Source of the DNA: Pirellulales bacterium
GTDB lineage: Bacteria > Planctomycetota > Planctomycetia > Pirellulales > Lacipirellulaceae
Direction of reading: 5' to 3'
DNA: 64,000 bases
Assembly (NCBI GenBank): GCA_019636345.1
Contig: JAHBXQ010000001.1
Span: 525,985-589,984, forward strand
The notes beneath the pieces are model-generated. The model worked only from the letters and a program-made list of their open reading frames with translations, was not told where the DNA came from and did no database searches. How positions within the stretch are numbered: the stretch's first letter is position 1; every line of letters starts with the position of its first letter. Of the stretch, positions 18,711 to 27,475 are shown piece after piece. The position numbers and the translations under genes were made by a program.

Positions 18711-21700
18711 ATGCGCAGAAAATCAACACGGAAGACTTCTCGGCAGGGGCGAATCGAGTCGCTCGAGCCGCGCGTCGTCATGTCCGCCGATCCGCTGGCG
18801 GATCTGCTTGGCGGCGGCGTCGTGCATCATGCCATCGACGACGAGGCGCCGTCGTTGGTGCAGCACGTCGAAGGGTCGATCCCCGACTTCTGGATTACCG
18901 CCGAGGACCGGGCCCTGCTCGAGTCCTCGTTCGACGGCATCGAGCAAATGCTGGTGCAAGCTCACCAGCAGACGGGTTGGAATACGGTTCAAGCGAACTA
19001 CGGTTTCACGGGCAGCGGGCAGACCGTCGCGGTGATCGACAGCGGCATTGCGTACGACCACTACGCCTTGGGGGGCGGGCTGGGCAGCAATTACCGCGTC
19101 GTCGGCGGATGGGACTTTACCGAGGAGAACGACGCCAACCCCTACGACGACGGCGCATCGGGCTCGCACGGCACGCACGTCGCGGGGATCATCGGCAGCA
19201 CCGACGCGACTCACCGCGGCGTCGCGCCGGGGGTCGATCTGGTCGCCCTGCGGGTGTTCAACGACGTGGGGGCGGGGTACTTCAGTTGGGTCGAAAACGC
19301 TTTGCGGTGGGTCTACGCCAACCGGAATTCGTTCGCCAATCCGATCACGGCCGTGAATTTGTCGCTGGGCGTGTCGAGTTGGAACGCCGAGTCGATTCCC
19401 GCGTGGGCCAATCTGGAAGACGAGTTCGCCCAGTTGGAGTCGGTCGGCATCTTCGTCGCCGTCTCGGCAGGAAACAGCTTCACCAGCTACAACACGACCG
19501 GGCTGAGTTATCCTGCGGCCAGCCAGTACGTGGTGCCGGTGATGTCGACCGACGACTCGGGGCTGCTGTCGTACTACAGCCAGCGCAGCACGCGGGCGAT
19601 CGCGGCGCCGGGGCGGTCGATCATCAGCACCGTGCCCGACTACGCCGGCAACAACAACGGCGTCGCCGACGACTTCAAAACGATGAGCGGCACGAGCATG
19701 GCCGCCCCGTACGTGGCAGGCGCCAGCACGCTGGTGCGGCAAGCGATGCAGTTCGTCGGCATGACCGGCATCACGCAGGACATGATCTACGACCACATCA
19801 TGGCCACCGCCGATTCGTTCGTCGACTCGGCGACCGGGGCGACCTTCAAGCGTCTGAACCTGAGCCGGGCGATCGATGCGCTGATGCCGACCGACGATTT
19901 CGGTTCGACGATGGGCACGGCGTACGGCCTGGGGACGGTCGCGGGGTCGATGACGATGAACGGCGTGATCAGCACGCTGTCGGACGTCGATTACTTCAGG
20001 TTCACCGCCGGGGCCACGGGGACGGTCACGTTCAACGCGACCTCGACCACCCACGACATGTCCCCGCTGTGGAACGCGTACAACGCGCAGGGGGCCACGC
20101 TGCTGAGCGCCAGCTCGTCGTCGGCGACGTTCCAGGTCGTCGCGGGGCAGCAGTACACCGTCGGCCTGTCGTCGTCGGGGGGACTGGGTTATTACAATTT
20201 CAACGTCACCGCCCAGGCGACGTTCAACCCAATCGACTGGGGCGTCGTTTCGTTCAACCAGAACGCGGACCAGACCGTCTCGGGCGAGTCGTGGTATCGC
20301 GTCACCGCCAGTCGGGCGGGGCTGCTCACCGCTCAGGCCGCGTTCGCTCCGAACGGCGGCGACGTGACGCTGCAGTTCTACGATACGAACCAACAACTGA
20401 TCGCCACGGGCACGACGGCGGGGACGACCGCCCGCGTCGACGTGAACGCGACCGCGGGCCAGCAGTTCCTGCTGCGGGCTGTCGGAACGAACAGCGACGT
20501 CGATTTCACGCTGGCGAATCTGGTGCGGCAAGTCGGGTCGACCGTGAGCGTGACCGGCACGGCCGGGGCCGACGCGGTCGCCTTCAGCGCCGGCAGCAGC
20601 TACTACGTCACGGTCAACGGGATCGGCTACGGGTTTTCGGCCGGCGCGGTTTCGCAGTTTCAGTTCGACGGCGGCGGCGGGGTCGACTCGCTCTCCCTGT
20701 TCGGATCGAGCGGCGCCGAGACGGTCAATCTCCGGCTTGGCCAGACCCAGATGACGGGGACCAACTACAGCGTCGTCGCCGTGAACTACGAGAACGTGAC
20801 GGCGTACGGCGGCGGCGGGAACGATCTGGCCAACTTCTACGACACGGCGGGCGACGACCAGTTCACGGCTAGCCCGTACAACGGGACGATGACCGGGAGC
20901 GGGTACAGCCATTCCGCGCAACAGTTCGCGCGGATCGAGGCGTTTGCGACCCTCGGGAACGACGCCGCGCTGTTGGCCGACAGCGCCGGCGACGACGTGT
21001 TCGTCGCACGACCTGACTGGGGACAGTTGCGCGGGGCTGCGAACGACTACTCGCTGATGGCCCGGGGCTTCGACCGGGTCGAAGCGACGTCGACCGCCGG
21101 CGGGCTCGACCTCGCTTACCTGTACGACGGCGTAACGAACGACATCTTGGTGGCCCGGCCCGACTACGCGCAATTGCGGGGCGCCAACAATCAGTTCAAC
21201 AATCAGGCGACCGGATTTGACCGCGTGTACGCGTACGGAACGGCGGGCGGGCTCGACCAAGCTTACATGTACGACTCGGCCGCCGACGACTTCATGATTT
21301 CGCGGCCCGACTACTCGCTCATGCGGAGCGCGAACACCAATGCGTACTACAACTACATCGCAGGGTTCGAGCGGGTTTACGCCTACGCGACTGCGGGGGG
21401 GAACGACCTCTCCTACTTCTACGACAGCGCAGGGGACGACCTGTTCATCGCTCGGCCCGACTTTGCGCTGATGCGGAGCGTCAACGACCAGTACTACAAC
21501 TACTCGTCCGGGTTCGAGCGCGTCTTCGCGTACGCCTCGACGGGCAACGACTTGGCGTACTTGTACGACAGTTCCGGCGACGACCTGTTCGTCGCGCGTC
21601 CTGACTTCGGACTGCTTCGAAGCGTCGACGCCCGGTTCTACAACTACGCGGGCGGATTCGATCGCGTGCACGCCTACGCTTCGACCGGGTTCGACACGGC

Positions 21701-22187
21701 GACGTTGTACGACGGGGCGACCGACGACATCTTCGTCGCGCGTCCTGACTTCGGGCTGATGCGAAGCGTCGGCGCCGAGTTCTACAACTACGCCAGCGGG
21801 TTCGATCGGGTCTTCGGTTACTCGACCGCCGGCGGGAACGACACGGCCTTGATGTACGACGGCGCCGGGAACGACCGGTTCTACGGCGCGGCCGACTACG
21901 CCCTCATGCACGGGGAGTCGAACCAGTACTACAACCGCGCGCAAGGGTTCCGAACGACGACCGTCTACGCTTCGACCGGCAACGACCTCGCTTGGCTGTA
22001 CGACTCGACCGGCAACGACGCGTTGACCGTGCGGGATTGGGGCGTGAGCCTGCTGTTCGGCGGCGGCAAGCGGATTGAACTGCGCGGGTTCAAGGGAGTC
22101 ACCGCCTCGTCGCTCAGCGGCGGGCTCGACACGACCGACGTCGCGGCAGTCGATTGGCTGTTCAGCTCGGTCGGCAACTGGGCGTGA
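18711..22187 (+). CDS. secreted subtilisin-like (S8) protease with LEPR N-terminus and tandem repeats
   Basis: Protein of 1158 residues. The N-terminus is basic and carries IESLEPRVVMSA (residues 15-26), the leader motif of many large planctomycete secreted proteins. The S8 catalytic triad is Asp110 (AVIDSG), His153 (SHGTHVAG) and Ser329 (SGTSMAAP), with oxyanion Asn255 (SAGNS). A PPC-like beta domain follows (about residues 385-510). From about residue 715 there are eight tandem repeats of 47-50 residues with the core DD(L/I)FVARPDF...NY..GF(D/E)RV.AYA...YDS.G, then a short C-terminal cap. The ATG at 18711 is chosen because the LEPR motif lies near the N-terminus in its relatives. No PEP-CTERM or LPXTG sorting signal is seen, so surface attachment is unclear. 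Confidence 0.9.
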   Translation: MRRKSTRKTSRQGRIESLEPRVVMSADPLADLLGGGVVHHAIDDEAPSLVQHVEGSIPDFWITAEDRALLESSFDGIEQMLVQAHQQTGWNTVQANYGFTGSGQTVAVIDSGIAYDHYALGGGLGSNYRVVGGWDFTEENDANPYDDGASGSHGTHVAGIIGSTDATHRGVAPGVDLVALRVFNDVGAGYFSWVENALRWVYANRNSFANPITAVNLSLGVSSWNAESIPAWANLEDEFAQLESVGIFVAVSAGNSFTSYNTTGLSYPAASQYVVPVMSTDDSGLLSYYSQRSTRAIAAPGRSIISTVPDYAGNNNGVADDFKTMSGTSMAAPYVAGASTLVRQAMQFVGMTGITQDMIYDHIMATADSFVDSATGATFKRLNLSRAIDALMPTDDFGSTMGTAYGLGTVAGSMTMNGVISTLSDVDYFRFTAGATGTVTFNATSTTHDMSPLWNAYNAQGATLLSASSSSATFQVVAGQQYTVGLSSSGGLGYYNFNVTAQATFNPIDWGVVSFNQNADQTVSGESWYRVTASRAGLLTAQAAFAPNGGDVTLQFYDTNQQLIATGTTAGTTARVDVNATAGQQFLLRAVGTNSDVDFTLANLVRQVGSTVSVTGTAGADAVAFSAGSSYYVTVNGIGYGFSAGAVSQFQFDGGGGVDSLSLFGSSGAETVNLRLGQTQMTGTNYSVVAVNYENVTAYGGGGNDLANFYDTAGDDQFTASPYNGTMTGSGYSHSAQQFARIEAFATLGNDAALLADSAGDDVFVARPDWGQLRGAANDYSLMARGFDRVEATSTAGGLDLAYLYDGVTNDILVARPDYAQLRGANNQFNNQATGFDRVYAYGTAGGLDQAYMYDSAADDFMISRPDYSLMRSANTNAYYNYIAGFERVYAYATAGGNDLSYFYDSAGDDLFIARPDFALMRSVNDQYYNYSSGFERVFAYASTGNDLAYLYDSSGDDLFVARPDFGLLRSVDARFYNYAGGFDRVHAYASTGFDTATLYDGATDDIFVARPDFGLMRSVGAEFYNYASGFDRVFGYSTAGGNDTALMYDGAGNDRFYGAADYALMHGESNQYYNRAQGFRTTTVYASTGNDLAWLYDSTGNDALTVRDWGVSLLFGGGKRIELRGFKGVTASSLSGGLDTTDVAAVDWLFSSVGNWA
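20853..22013 (+). repeat. eight tandem ~145-bp coding repeats in the subtilase gene
   Basis: Eight diverged in-frame repeats of 141-150 bp encode 47-50-residue units starting with (D/N)D and containing RPD near residue 8, GF(D/E)RV near 28 and a closing YDS.G. Units 2-7 are most alike; units 1 and 8 are worn, as expected at array ends. Divergence shows the array is old, not a recent slippage product. Confidence 0.85.
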
Positions 22188-22206
22188 GGACGGCTGAAGT
22201 CGCGGG

Positions 22207-23265
22207 TCAGGCGGCGGCAGTTCGGCGCGATTGCGCGGCGCCAAGGTCGCTCGGTTCGGACGCGCGAGGATGATCGGCCACGAGGGTCGGCAGCAACTGG
22301 GCGAAGAACTTGCGCCGCCGTTCGAACCGGAACTCCTCGTCGATTCTCCTTGCGGCTTTCAGACCGATCTCTTGCGCCGCGTCTGGTTGCGAGAGGGCTT
22401 CGGAGAGCTTCGCCGCGATCGCAGCCGGGGAGTCGTCGTCGACGTAGTAGCCGCAATCTCCCACTACTTCGGGGATGGCCGTGCGGCGATTGACGACGAC
22501 TGGCGCACCGCAGGCCATGGCTTCGGCGATCGCCAAGCCGAACCCCTCGTGCCGCGAGCATTGGTAGTACGCGCCGCAGCGCTGCATCCAATCGATCTTT
22601 TCTTCCTTGCTGATTTTGCCGAGGAACTCGATCGAGTCCGAGACGCCCAACGCGCCGGCTTGGCGTTCGAGTTCGGCCTGGCCTTCCATCGGTTCGCCCG
22701 CCAGCACGAGCCGGGCTTGCGGCCGGGTTCGCTTGACGATCGCGAACGCGTCGATCAGCTCCGGCAGCATTTTGCGCCGCATGTTCGCGGCCTTTTTCCA
22801 GGTGACGTTGAAGATCACGTCGGGCTCCGAGCGTCGGTTGTCGAGGCTCGCCGGGCGGTACTCGTCGAGCACGATGTGGGGGCAGTACTCGGCGTTTTTC
22901 AGCGGGAACATCGCCGCCAGTCTGGCGATCATGTAGCGGCTTACGAACACGCTGCGATCGGCGAACCGCAGCCCGTGCCGGACCAGAAATCGGTAGTGCC
23001 AGCGGCGTCGTTCGTAGATCTCCGGCTCGAGCGACCCGGTGACGCAGATCGGCAGTCCCCGCAGCTTGAAGACTGGTCCCACAAGCCACAGCCAGTTCCA
23101 CCACCACAGGAACACTAGGTCGGCGTCCCGCGGGACCTCGCGCAAACGGGTGGCGATCGTCACCTCGTGCCCCAGCGACTCCAGGATTTCGAGATCCTGG
23201 CGGTAGAACTCGGTCGTGTGCAGGCGGTCGCGGGCGACGCGGTAGACGAAGAAGGCGATTTTCAT
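22207..23265 (-). CDS. family 4-like glycosyltransferase
   Basis: GT-B glycosyltransferase of 352 residues, last gene of the minus-strand unit flippase-methyltransferase-polymerase-glycosyltransferase. The N-terminal half begins MKIAFFVYRVARDRLHTTEF; the C-terminal nucleotide-sugar domain has the GT4 signature HEGFGLAIAEAMACGAPVV (about residues 253-271) with two Glu residues in E-x7-E spacing. It should add one sugar to the lipid-linked repeat unit on the cytoplasmic face. Donor and acceptor are unknown. It is convergent with the subtilase gene (19-bp gap) and 22 bp from the polymerase gene. Confidence 0.85.
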   Translation of the reverse strand: MKIAFFVYRVARDRLHTTEFYRQDLEILESLGHEVTIATRLREVPRDADLVFLWWWNWLWLVGPVFKLRGLPICVTGSLEPEIYERRRWHYRFLVRHGLRFADRSVFVSRYMIARLAAMFPLKNAEYCPHIVLDEYRPASLDNRRSEPDVIFNVTWKKAANMRRKMLPELIDAFAIVKRTRPQARLVLAGEPMEGQAELERQAGALGVSDSIEFLGKISKEEKIDWMQRCGAYYQCSRHEGFGLAIAEAMACGAPVVVNRRTAIPEVVGDCGYYVDDDSPAAIAAKLSEALSQPDAAQEIGLKAARRIDEEFRFERRRKFFAQLLPTLVADHPRASEPSDLGAAQSRRTAAA

Positions 23266-23287
23266 GGCGGGGTCTCGCGACAGGCGA

Positions 23288-24697
23288 TCAGCGGCATACG
23301 CAGGGGGCCGAGATCAGTTGCGGGGAATAGGCGGGCGCCATCTGCGGTCGGCGAGCCGATCTGAACGGCAGCACGACCACCAGCACGGCCGCCGCCGGGG
23401 CGTATTGCAGCCAGCCCAGGAAGACATGGAACAGGAAGGAGCCCTCGAAGTGCGCCGCGACTTGCATGGCGACGATGCCGGCGGCGAACGCGAAACGCGT
23501 CGGAGGATTGGCGACGTACTGCCGAGCCAATGCGCAGATGAATCCCAAGACGCCGGCGGCGGCGACGACGCCGACAAGCCCGAAGTTGCCGTAGGCGTCG
23601 GTGAGGATGCAACTGGGATAGTCCGCCTTGTCGATGCCGGCGTAGTCGTACATCAGGTAATACTTGGGCGTCGTCGCGAGGTCGGCCTTGATCGCCTCGG
23701 CCCGGCCGGGATCCCACAGGTAGCCTGCGGTCGCGAGGATGCCGGGGACCCACGACTCGCCCCACGAGAAGCCGCGGTGGCGGAGTTCGGGCGCCATGAG
23801 CGCCATGAGATCGATGCCGTCGAGTCGCGCCGCGATGTCGCCGACGACGTGAGTCGACTCGGTCGCCAGCGAGTTGGCCGTCAGCAGCGAGACGTCGAGG
23901 GAGTCCCACAGCGTCCCGCGCCAGTTGTGACGGAGATTGATCGTAAAGTTGACGCCGACCAGCACGACCGCGCCCCCCAGGACGGCACGCCACGCCAGCG
24001 TCCGACTGGAGACTCGCGGTTGGTCTTCGCGAATCAGCAACCGGATCGATCCCAACAGCAAGATCGTGGTTGCCAGCAACAGCCGGCTGTTGAGCGCGGC
24101 GATGACGAACTGCACGAGAAAGGTCGAACCGAAAGCGATGCGACAAGCGTTCCGTTCGGGGCCAGGCGAGCTGCGGAGCAAAGCCAAGTACGTCGTCACC
24201 ACCAGCGGCAACAGCAAGCGGTCGTAACCGCGGATGAACAAGAATACGAAGGTCGGCAGATTGAGATACTCGGCCGCCAGGGCGCTATGGCCGATGCTGC
24301 GGAACAGCAGGCGATAATGGACTAGCGTCGCCAGGCACGACAGCGAGGAGACCAGCGAGAAGATCGCCAGAAACGAGACCATCCCCCGATTGAGCGTCAA
24401 CGACGGGCCCCCGCGGACCGGGGCGAGCCGCCGCACCGAGGCGACGTAGCTGGCGACCAGCACGGGGATGAACAGCACGAGGCAGGCGAATTGCAGCTTG
24501 AGATACCAGCCCTCGAGAATCGGGTCGTCGACCGACAGATACGACAAGTTGAGGGTCGGCGCCGCGAAGCAGTAGACCACCGCCTGGGCCAGCACGAACA
24601 AGAACAGCGCATGTTTGCGGACCGGAAGAGCCCGGGCGACGAGGCCCGCGACCGCCACGGCGGCGAATGCCAGGATGTAGTGGAACGTCAGGTTCAT
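23288..24697 (-). CDS. Wzy-like oligosaccharide repeat-unit polymerase
   Basis: Polytopic membrane protein of 469 residues with roughly 11-12 hydrophobic helices and a large soluble loop between about residues 265 and 370 containing HRGFSWGESWVPGILATAG and ILTDAYGNFGLVG. Topology, loop position and gene context fit Wzy/O-antigen polymerases, which join flipped repeat units in the periplasm. Wzy sequences are poorly conserved, so the call depends on topology and neighbours. It sits 18 bp from the methyltransferase gene and 22 bp from the glycosyltransferase gene. Confidence 0.72.
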   Translation of the reverse strand: MNLTFHYILAFAAVAVAGLVARALPVRKHALFLFVLAQAVVYCFAAPTLNLSYLSVDDPILEGWYLKLQFACLVLFIPVLVASYVASVRRLAPVRGGPSLTLNRGMVSFLAIFSLVSSLSCLATLVHYRLLFRSIGHSALAAEYLNLPTFVFLFIRGYDRLLLPLVVTTYLALLRSSPGPERNACRIAFGSTFLVQFVIAALNSRLLLATTILLLGSIRLLIREDQPRVSSRTLAWRAVLGGAVVLVGVNFTINLRHNWRGTLWDSLDVSLLTANSLATESTHVVGDIAARLDGIDLMALMAPELRHRGFSWGESWVPGILATAGYLWDPGRAEAIKADLATTPKYYLMYDYAGIDKADYPSCILTDAYGNFGLVGVVAAAGVLGFICALARQYVANPPTRFAFAAGIVAMQVAAHFEGSFLFHVFLGWLQYAPAAAVLVVVLPFRSARRPQMAPAYSPQLISAPCVCR

Positions 24698-24715
24698 GCG
24701 GCGATCAGGGACCGG

Positions 24716-25468
24716 CTACGGCTTTTGGAAGAACAACGCGGCGCCCCAGAATCCGCCGTGATCGGTGAACTGAACGTCGACGTCGTGCACGCCGGCGCGT
24801 TGCAGCAGTCCCAGCACGCGATTCAGATCGTAGTCGTTCATTTGCATTCGCGGGGCGCTCCAGGGGCGTCCTCGCCGCAGGTTGGTCAGGCGATGAGCCA
24901 GCGGGACGTACTTCTTGACCAGCCCGATCGCCCGCCACTTCCAATGGGCCTTGGCGTAGGTCATGTGCAAGACCCCGACGCCGCCGGGATCGAGCCGATC
25001 GAGCAGCGCCGCGATCACTCTCATTCCCCGTCGCACGGGGATGTGCTGCAGTACGATGTAGGTGTGAACCAGGTCGAACGTCCCTTGGACCGCCGCAAGG
25101 CGATCGTCGCTGGCGGCGAGCGCGACGTTGTCGAGGCCGCGGCGCCGGCAGTTGTCGGCGGCTTCGGCGAGCATCCCCGGCGAGACGTCGACCCCGACCG
25201 CCTCATCGGAGAGTCGAGCCAGCGGAATCAGCAAGCGGCCTACCCCGCAGCCGAAATCGAGAGCGCGGCGGAACCGAGTCGGGCGATTGAATCGTCGGCC
25301 GATTCGCTCGGTCATCGCCTCGACGTACTGCTCGCCGCTGAGGAAGAAGTCGCTGAGCGACTGGTCGGTGAGTTGCGTGCTGCGGAATCGTTCCTCGACG
25401 AGCACGCCGAAGTACGGATCCGTCTTTCCGAAGGATTTCCAGGCCCGGTCGGTGGCGGCGCTGAACAT
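24716..25468 (-). CDS. class I SAM-dependent methyltransferase
   Basis: Protein of 250 residues with the Rossmann methyltransferase motifs: ALDFGCGVGRLLIPLA (motif I, about residues 68-83), AVGVDVSPGMLAEA (motif II, about 92-105) and FDLVHTYIVLQHI (motif IV, about 130-142). The ATG at 25468 has a good Shine-Dalgarno (GGAGG, 8 bases away). In the middle of a polysaccharide operon it most likely methylates a sugar of the repeat unit or a lipid-linked intermediate; the exact position cannot be inferred. Confidence 0.85.
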   Translation of the reverse strand: MFSAATDRAWKSFGKTDPYFGVLVEERFRSTQLTDQSLSDFFLSGEQYVEAMTERIGRRFNRPTRFRRALDFGCGVGRLLIPLARLSDEAVGVDVSPGMLAEAADNCRRRGLDNVALAASDDRLAAVQGTFDLVHTYIVLQHIPVRRGMRVIAALLDRLDPGGVGVLHMTYAKAHWKWRAIGLVKKYVPLAHRLTNLRRGRPWSAPRMQMNDYDLNRVLGLLQRAGVHDVDVQFTDHGGFWGAALFFQKP

Positions 25469-25490
25469 GGGTCGAACCTCCGTGCGAATT

Positions 25491-27152
25491 TCAGGTCATC
25501 GTCGGGGCGAGCGGGCGTCGACCGACGAGTCGTTCAAGGGCGTAGCGGCAGAGCTGCCGCTCGTTGTCGTCGAAAAGCTGCAGCCATGCCACGGCGACGA
25601 GTCCCAGGCTGATCGCCAGGGCGGCGGCCGCTCGGGCAAGCGGTTGGGGCCAGTTCGTCAGCAGCGTGCCGGCGGCCAAGGCGACGGCTGACAATGCCGT
25701 TGGCGGGACGAGCAGCTTCCGGACGAAACCGGCGGTCGTGATTCCCGTCATGCGTGCGGCCAGCGGGATGAAAGGGATGTTTCCCAGCATCGTCGCCAAG
25801 AGCAGGCCCGACGACAGTCCGATGAGCGGATCGGCATAGAGCACGCCCCCGGCAGCCGACAGCGCGACGACCAGCGTCGCCTTGAGCGCGGTCGCTGCGG
25901 CGAGTCGACGATGATTGTTCATGACGACCAGTAAGCTCGTGGGCGCCGCAAACGCCGCGTCGAGCAGAAACGCCCCGGCGATCAAGGCGACGCAGCCGGC
26001 GCCGGGATACGAGTCGGGCCCGAGCCAGACGGCGAGGATCGGTTCGACCAACGGGACGAACAGCACGGCGAAAATCGCTGCGGCGACGCTCGTCGTCTTG
26101 ATCATCAGCGCCGTGACGGCGGCGGTTTTCTCGCCTTCTCCGCGAGCGTGCCAGATGAGGACGTAGGGCTGGATTGCGCGCGATCCGGCGGTGATGAACG
26201 ACCACGCGGCGACACGGAAGACGTTGAGCAGAAAAAAGACCGGCGGAGCCAAGGCCAGCCCCCCCATTTTGGCGGCCATCAGCGTCAGCACGCTGCGATC
26301 GAGCACCGTCGAAGCGTTAATGACAAAGAAGCAGGACGAGTTCTTCGCCAGCGGCCACGCCAACTCGCGGCGAATCAAGTCGCGACCGAGTCGGGCCCAA
26401 GGCCGGCCGTAACTGGCGACTCCTGCGACGACGAGGGCGGCCGCCAGCAGGGCGGCGTTCGCAGCGACGGTGACTCCCAACAAACCGACCCCCAGCCAAG
26501 CGGTCGCCACGGTCGCACAGGCACAGGCCGCCGTGGCGGCCGACTCGCAGGCCAGTCGCAGGGGCAGGCGGCAGATTCCCGACAGCATGCCGGTGAACAC
26601 CAATAGCGGAATCCTCGCCAACGCGAACACCGTTGCCGCGGCGAGGCACGTCGTCAAGAGCGGCGCATTGTGTAAATCTCGCTCGGCCAGCAGCCACTTG
26701 CCGACCGGCAGCCAAGCGTAGCAGGCCAACGCCGCCAGCGCGGTCGGCACGACAAGCAGCCAGTACAGCACGTGGGCCGTGGACATGATCTCGCCGATGC
26801 GGCGGAGATCGTTGCGGGCGTAGGCGGCGCCGATCGCATTGACGACGCTTTGCCCGAGGCCTGCTTCCGACAGGCTGAGGTACATGGTGATCGTGTTCAC
26901 CGCGACCCACAGCGCGAACTGCTCGCGGCCGAGCAGGCCGACGAGAACCGGCATCAACAGCAGCGTCATGCCGCTGCGCAGGAGCGTGTTGAAGACGTAC
27001 AGCGCGTTGGCAAGCAGCGCGCTGCGGACGGCGCTCCCCGCCGGCGGTTGCGTGCGCTCGGGGGCGTTCACCGCGGAGCGAGTCGGCGCAAGCGACCGGT
27101 CGGCCCCGCGGCCTGGGTGGTCGTGAGCGACGGTGAGGGAGGTCGTCGACAT
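25491..27152 (-). CDS. Wzx-type lipopolysaccharide/polysaccharide flippase
   Basis: Membrane protein of 553 residues with about 14 predicted helices after a polar leader of about 50 residues. It matches the MOP/Wzx class (SALLANALYVFNTLLRSGMT at the first helix, LSLSEAGLGQSVVNAIGAAY near 105), which flips undecaprenyl-linked repeat units. The ATG at 27152 is preferred; the frame is open to 27278 but that part is Arg-rich and unlike the family. It is the first gene of a four-gene minus-strand unit and diverges from the phosphoglycosyl transferase-sulfotransferase gene across a 323-bp promoter region. Confidence 0.82.
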   Translation of the reverse strand: MSTTSLTVAHDHPGRGADRSLAPTRSAVNAPERTQPPAGSAVRSALLANALYVFNTLLRSGMTLLLMPVLVGLLGREQFALWVAVNTITMYLSLSEAGLGQSVVNAIGAAYARNDLRRIGEIMSTAHVLYWLLVVPTALAALACYAWLPVGKWLLAERDLHNAPLLTTCLAAATVFALARIPLLVFTGMLSGICRLPLRLACESAATAACACATVATAWLGVGLLGVTVAANAALLAAALVVAGVASYGRPWARLGRDLIRRELAWPLAKNSSCFFVINASTVLDRSVLTLMAAKMGGLALAPPVFFLLNVFRVAAWSFITAGSRAIQPYVLIWHARGEGEKTAAVTALMIKTTSVAAAIFAVLFVPLVEPILAVWLGPDSYPGAGCVALIAGAFLLDAAFAAPTSLLVVMNNHRRLAAATALKATLVVALSAAGGVLYADPLIGLSSGLLLATMLGNIPFIPLAARMTGITTAGFVRKLLVPPTALSAVALAAGTLLTNWPQPLARAAAALAISLGLVAVAWLQLFDDNERQLCRYALERLVGRRPLAPTMT

Positions 27153-27475
27153 CGTCGTCTTGGCGGTCGCTCGGGGGGGCTCGGGGCGTCGGCGACGTGT
27201 CGTCGCAACCTGATGGCGCCGCTGTGATTTCGCAACAGTTCTCGTCGCGTCATGCGCACGAGGCGACCGCGGCTGCAACGAAGGCGGGGGGGATGGTCGG
27301 CAATCGCCCCGACCATGTCAACACGAGCCCGCTGTCACGGAACATGCTGGCGCCCGCTGGCGCCCAGTGAGGGGCGGGTGAGGTTGTGACGCGGGTCCGC
27401 AACCCGTACCATCCGCGCTCCTTCCGCGGTTCCGATATCAGCTTCAAACGAACAAACGATCACAGAAGCGCGAAC
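27153..27475. other. 323-bp divergent promoter region of the polysaccharide locus
   Basis: Region between the divergent flippase and fusion genes. It contains a short direct repeat (CTGGCGCCCG twice near 27345-27365) and the plus-strand promoter at 27384-27412. No gene is seen. Confidence 0.5.
27384..27412 (+). promoter_or_regulatory. sigma-70-type promoter of the fusion gene
   Basis: TTGTGA (27384-27389), a 17-base spacer and TACCAT (27407-27412). Start near 27419, leader about 57 bases to the ATG at 27476. Confidence 0.45.

Noticed and set aside
20853-22013. Regularly spaced repeats that might suggest a CRISPR array
   Set aside because: The units are contiguous, diverged, 141-150 bp long and in frame with a protein repeat. 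There are no spacers and no cas genes.
18723-22244. Very long minus-strand open frame opposite the subtilase gene
   Set aside because: It is the complement of a gene with an intact catalytic triad. Its Arg/Val/Pro-rich product shows no family features; long antisense frames are common at this GC content.
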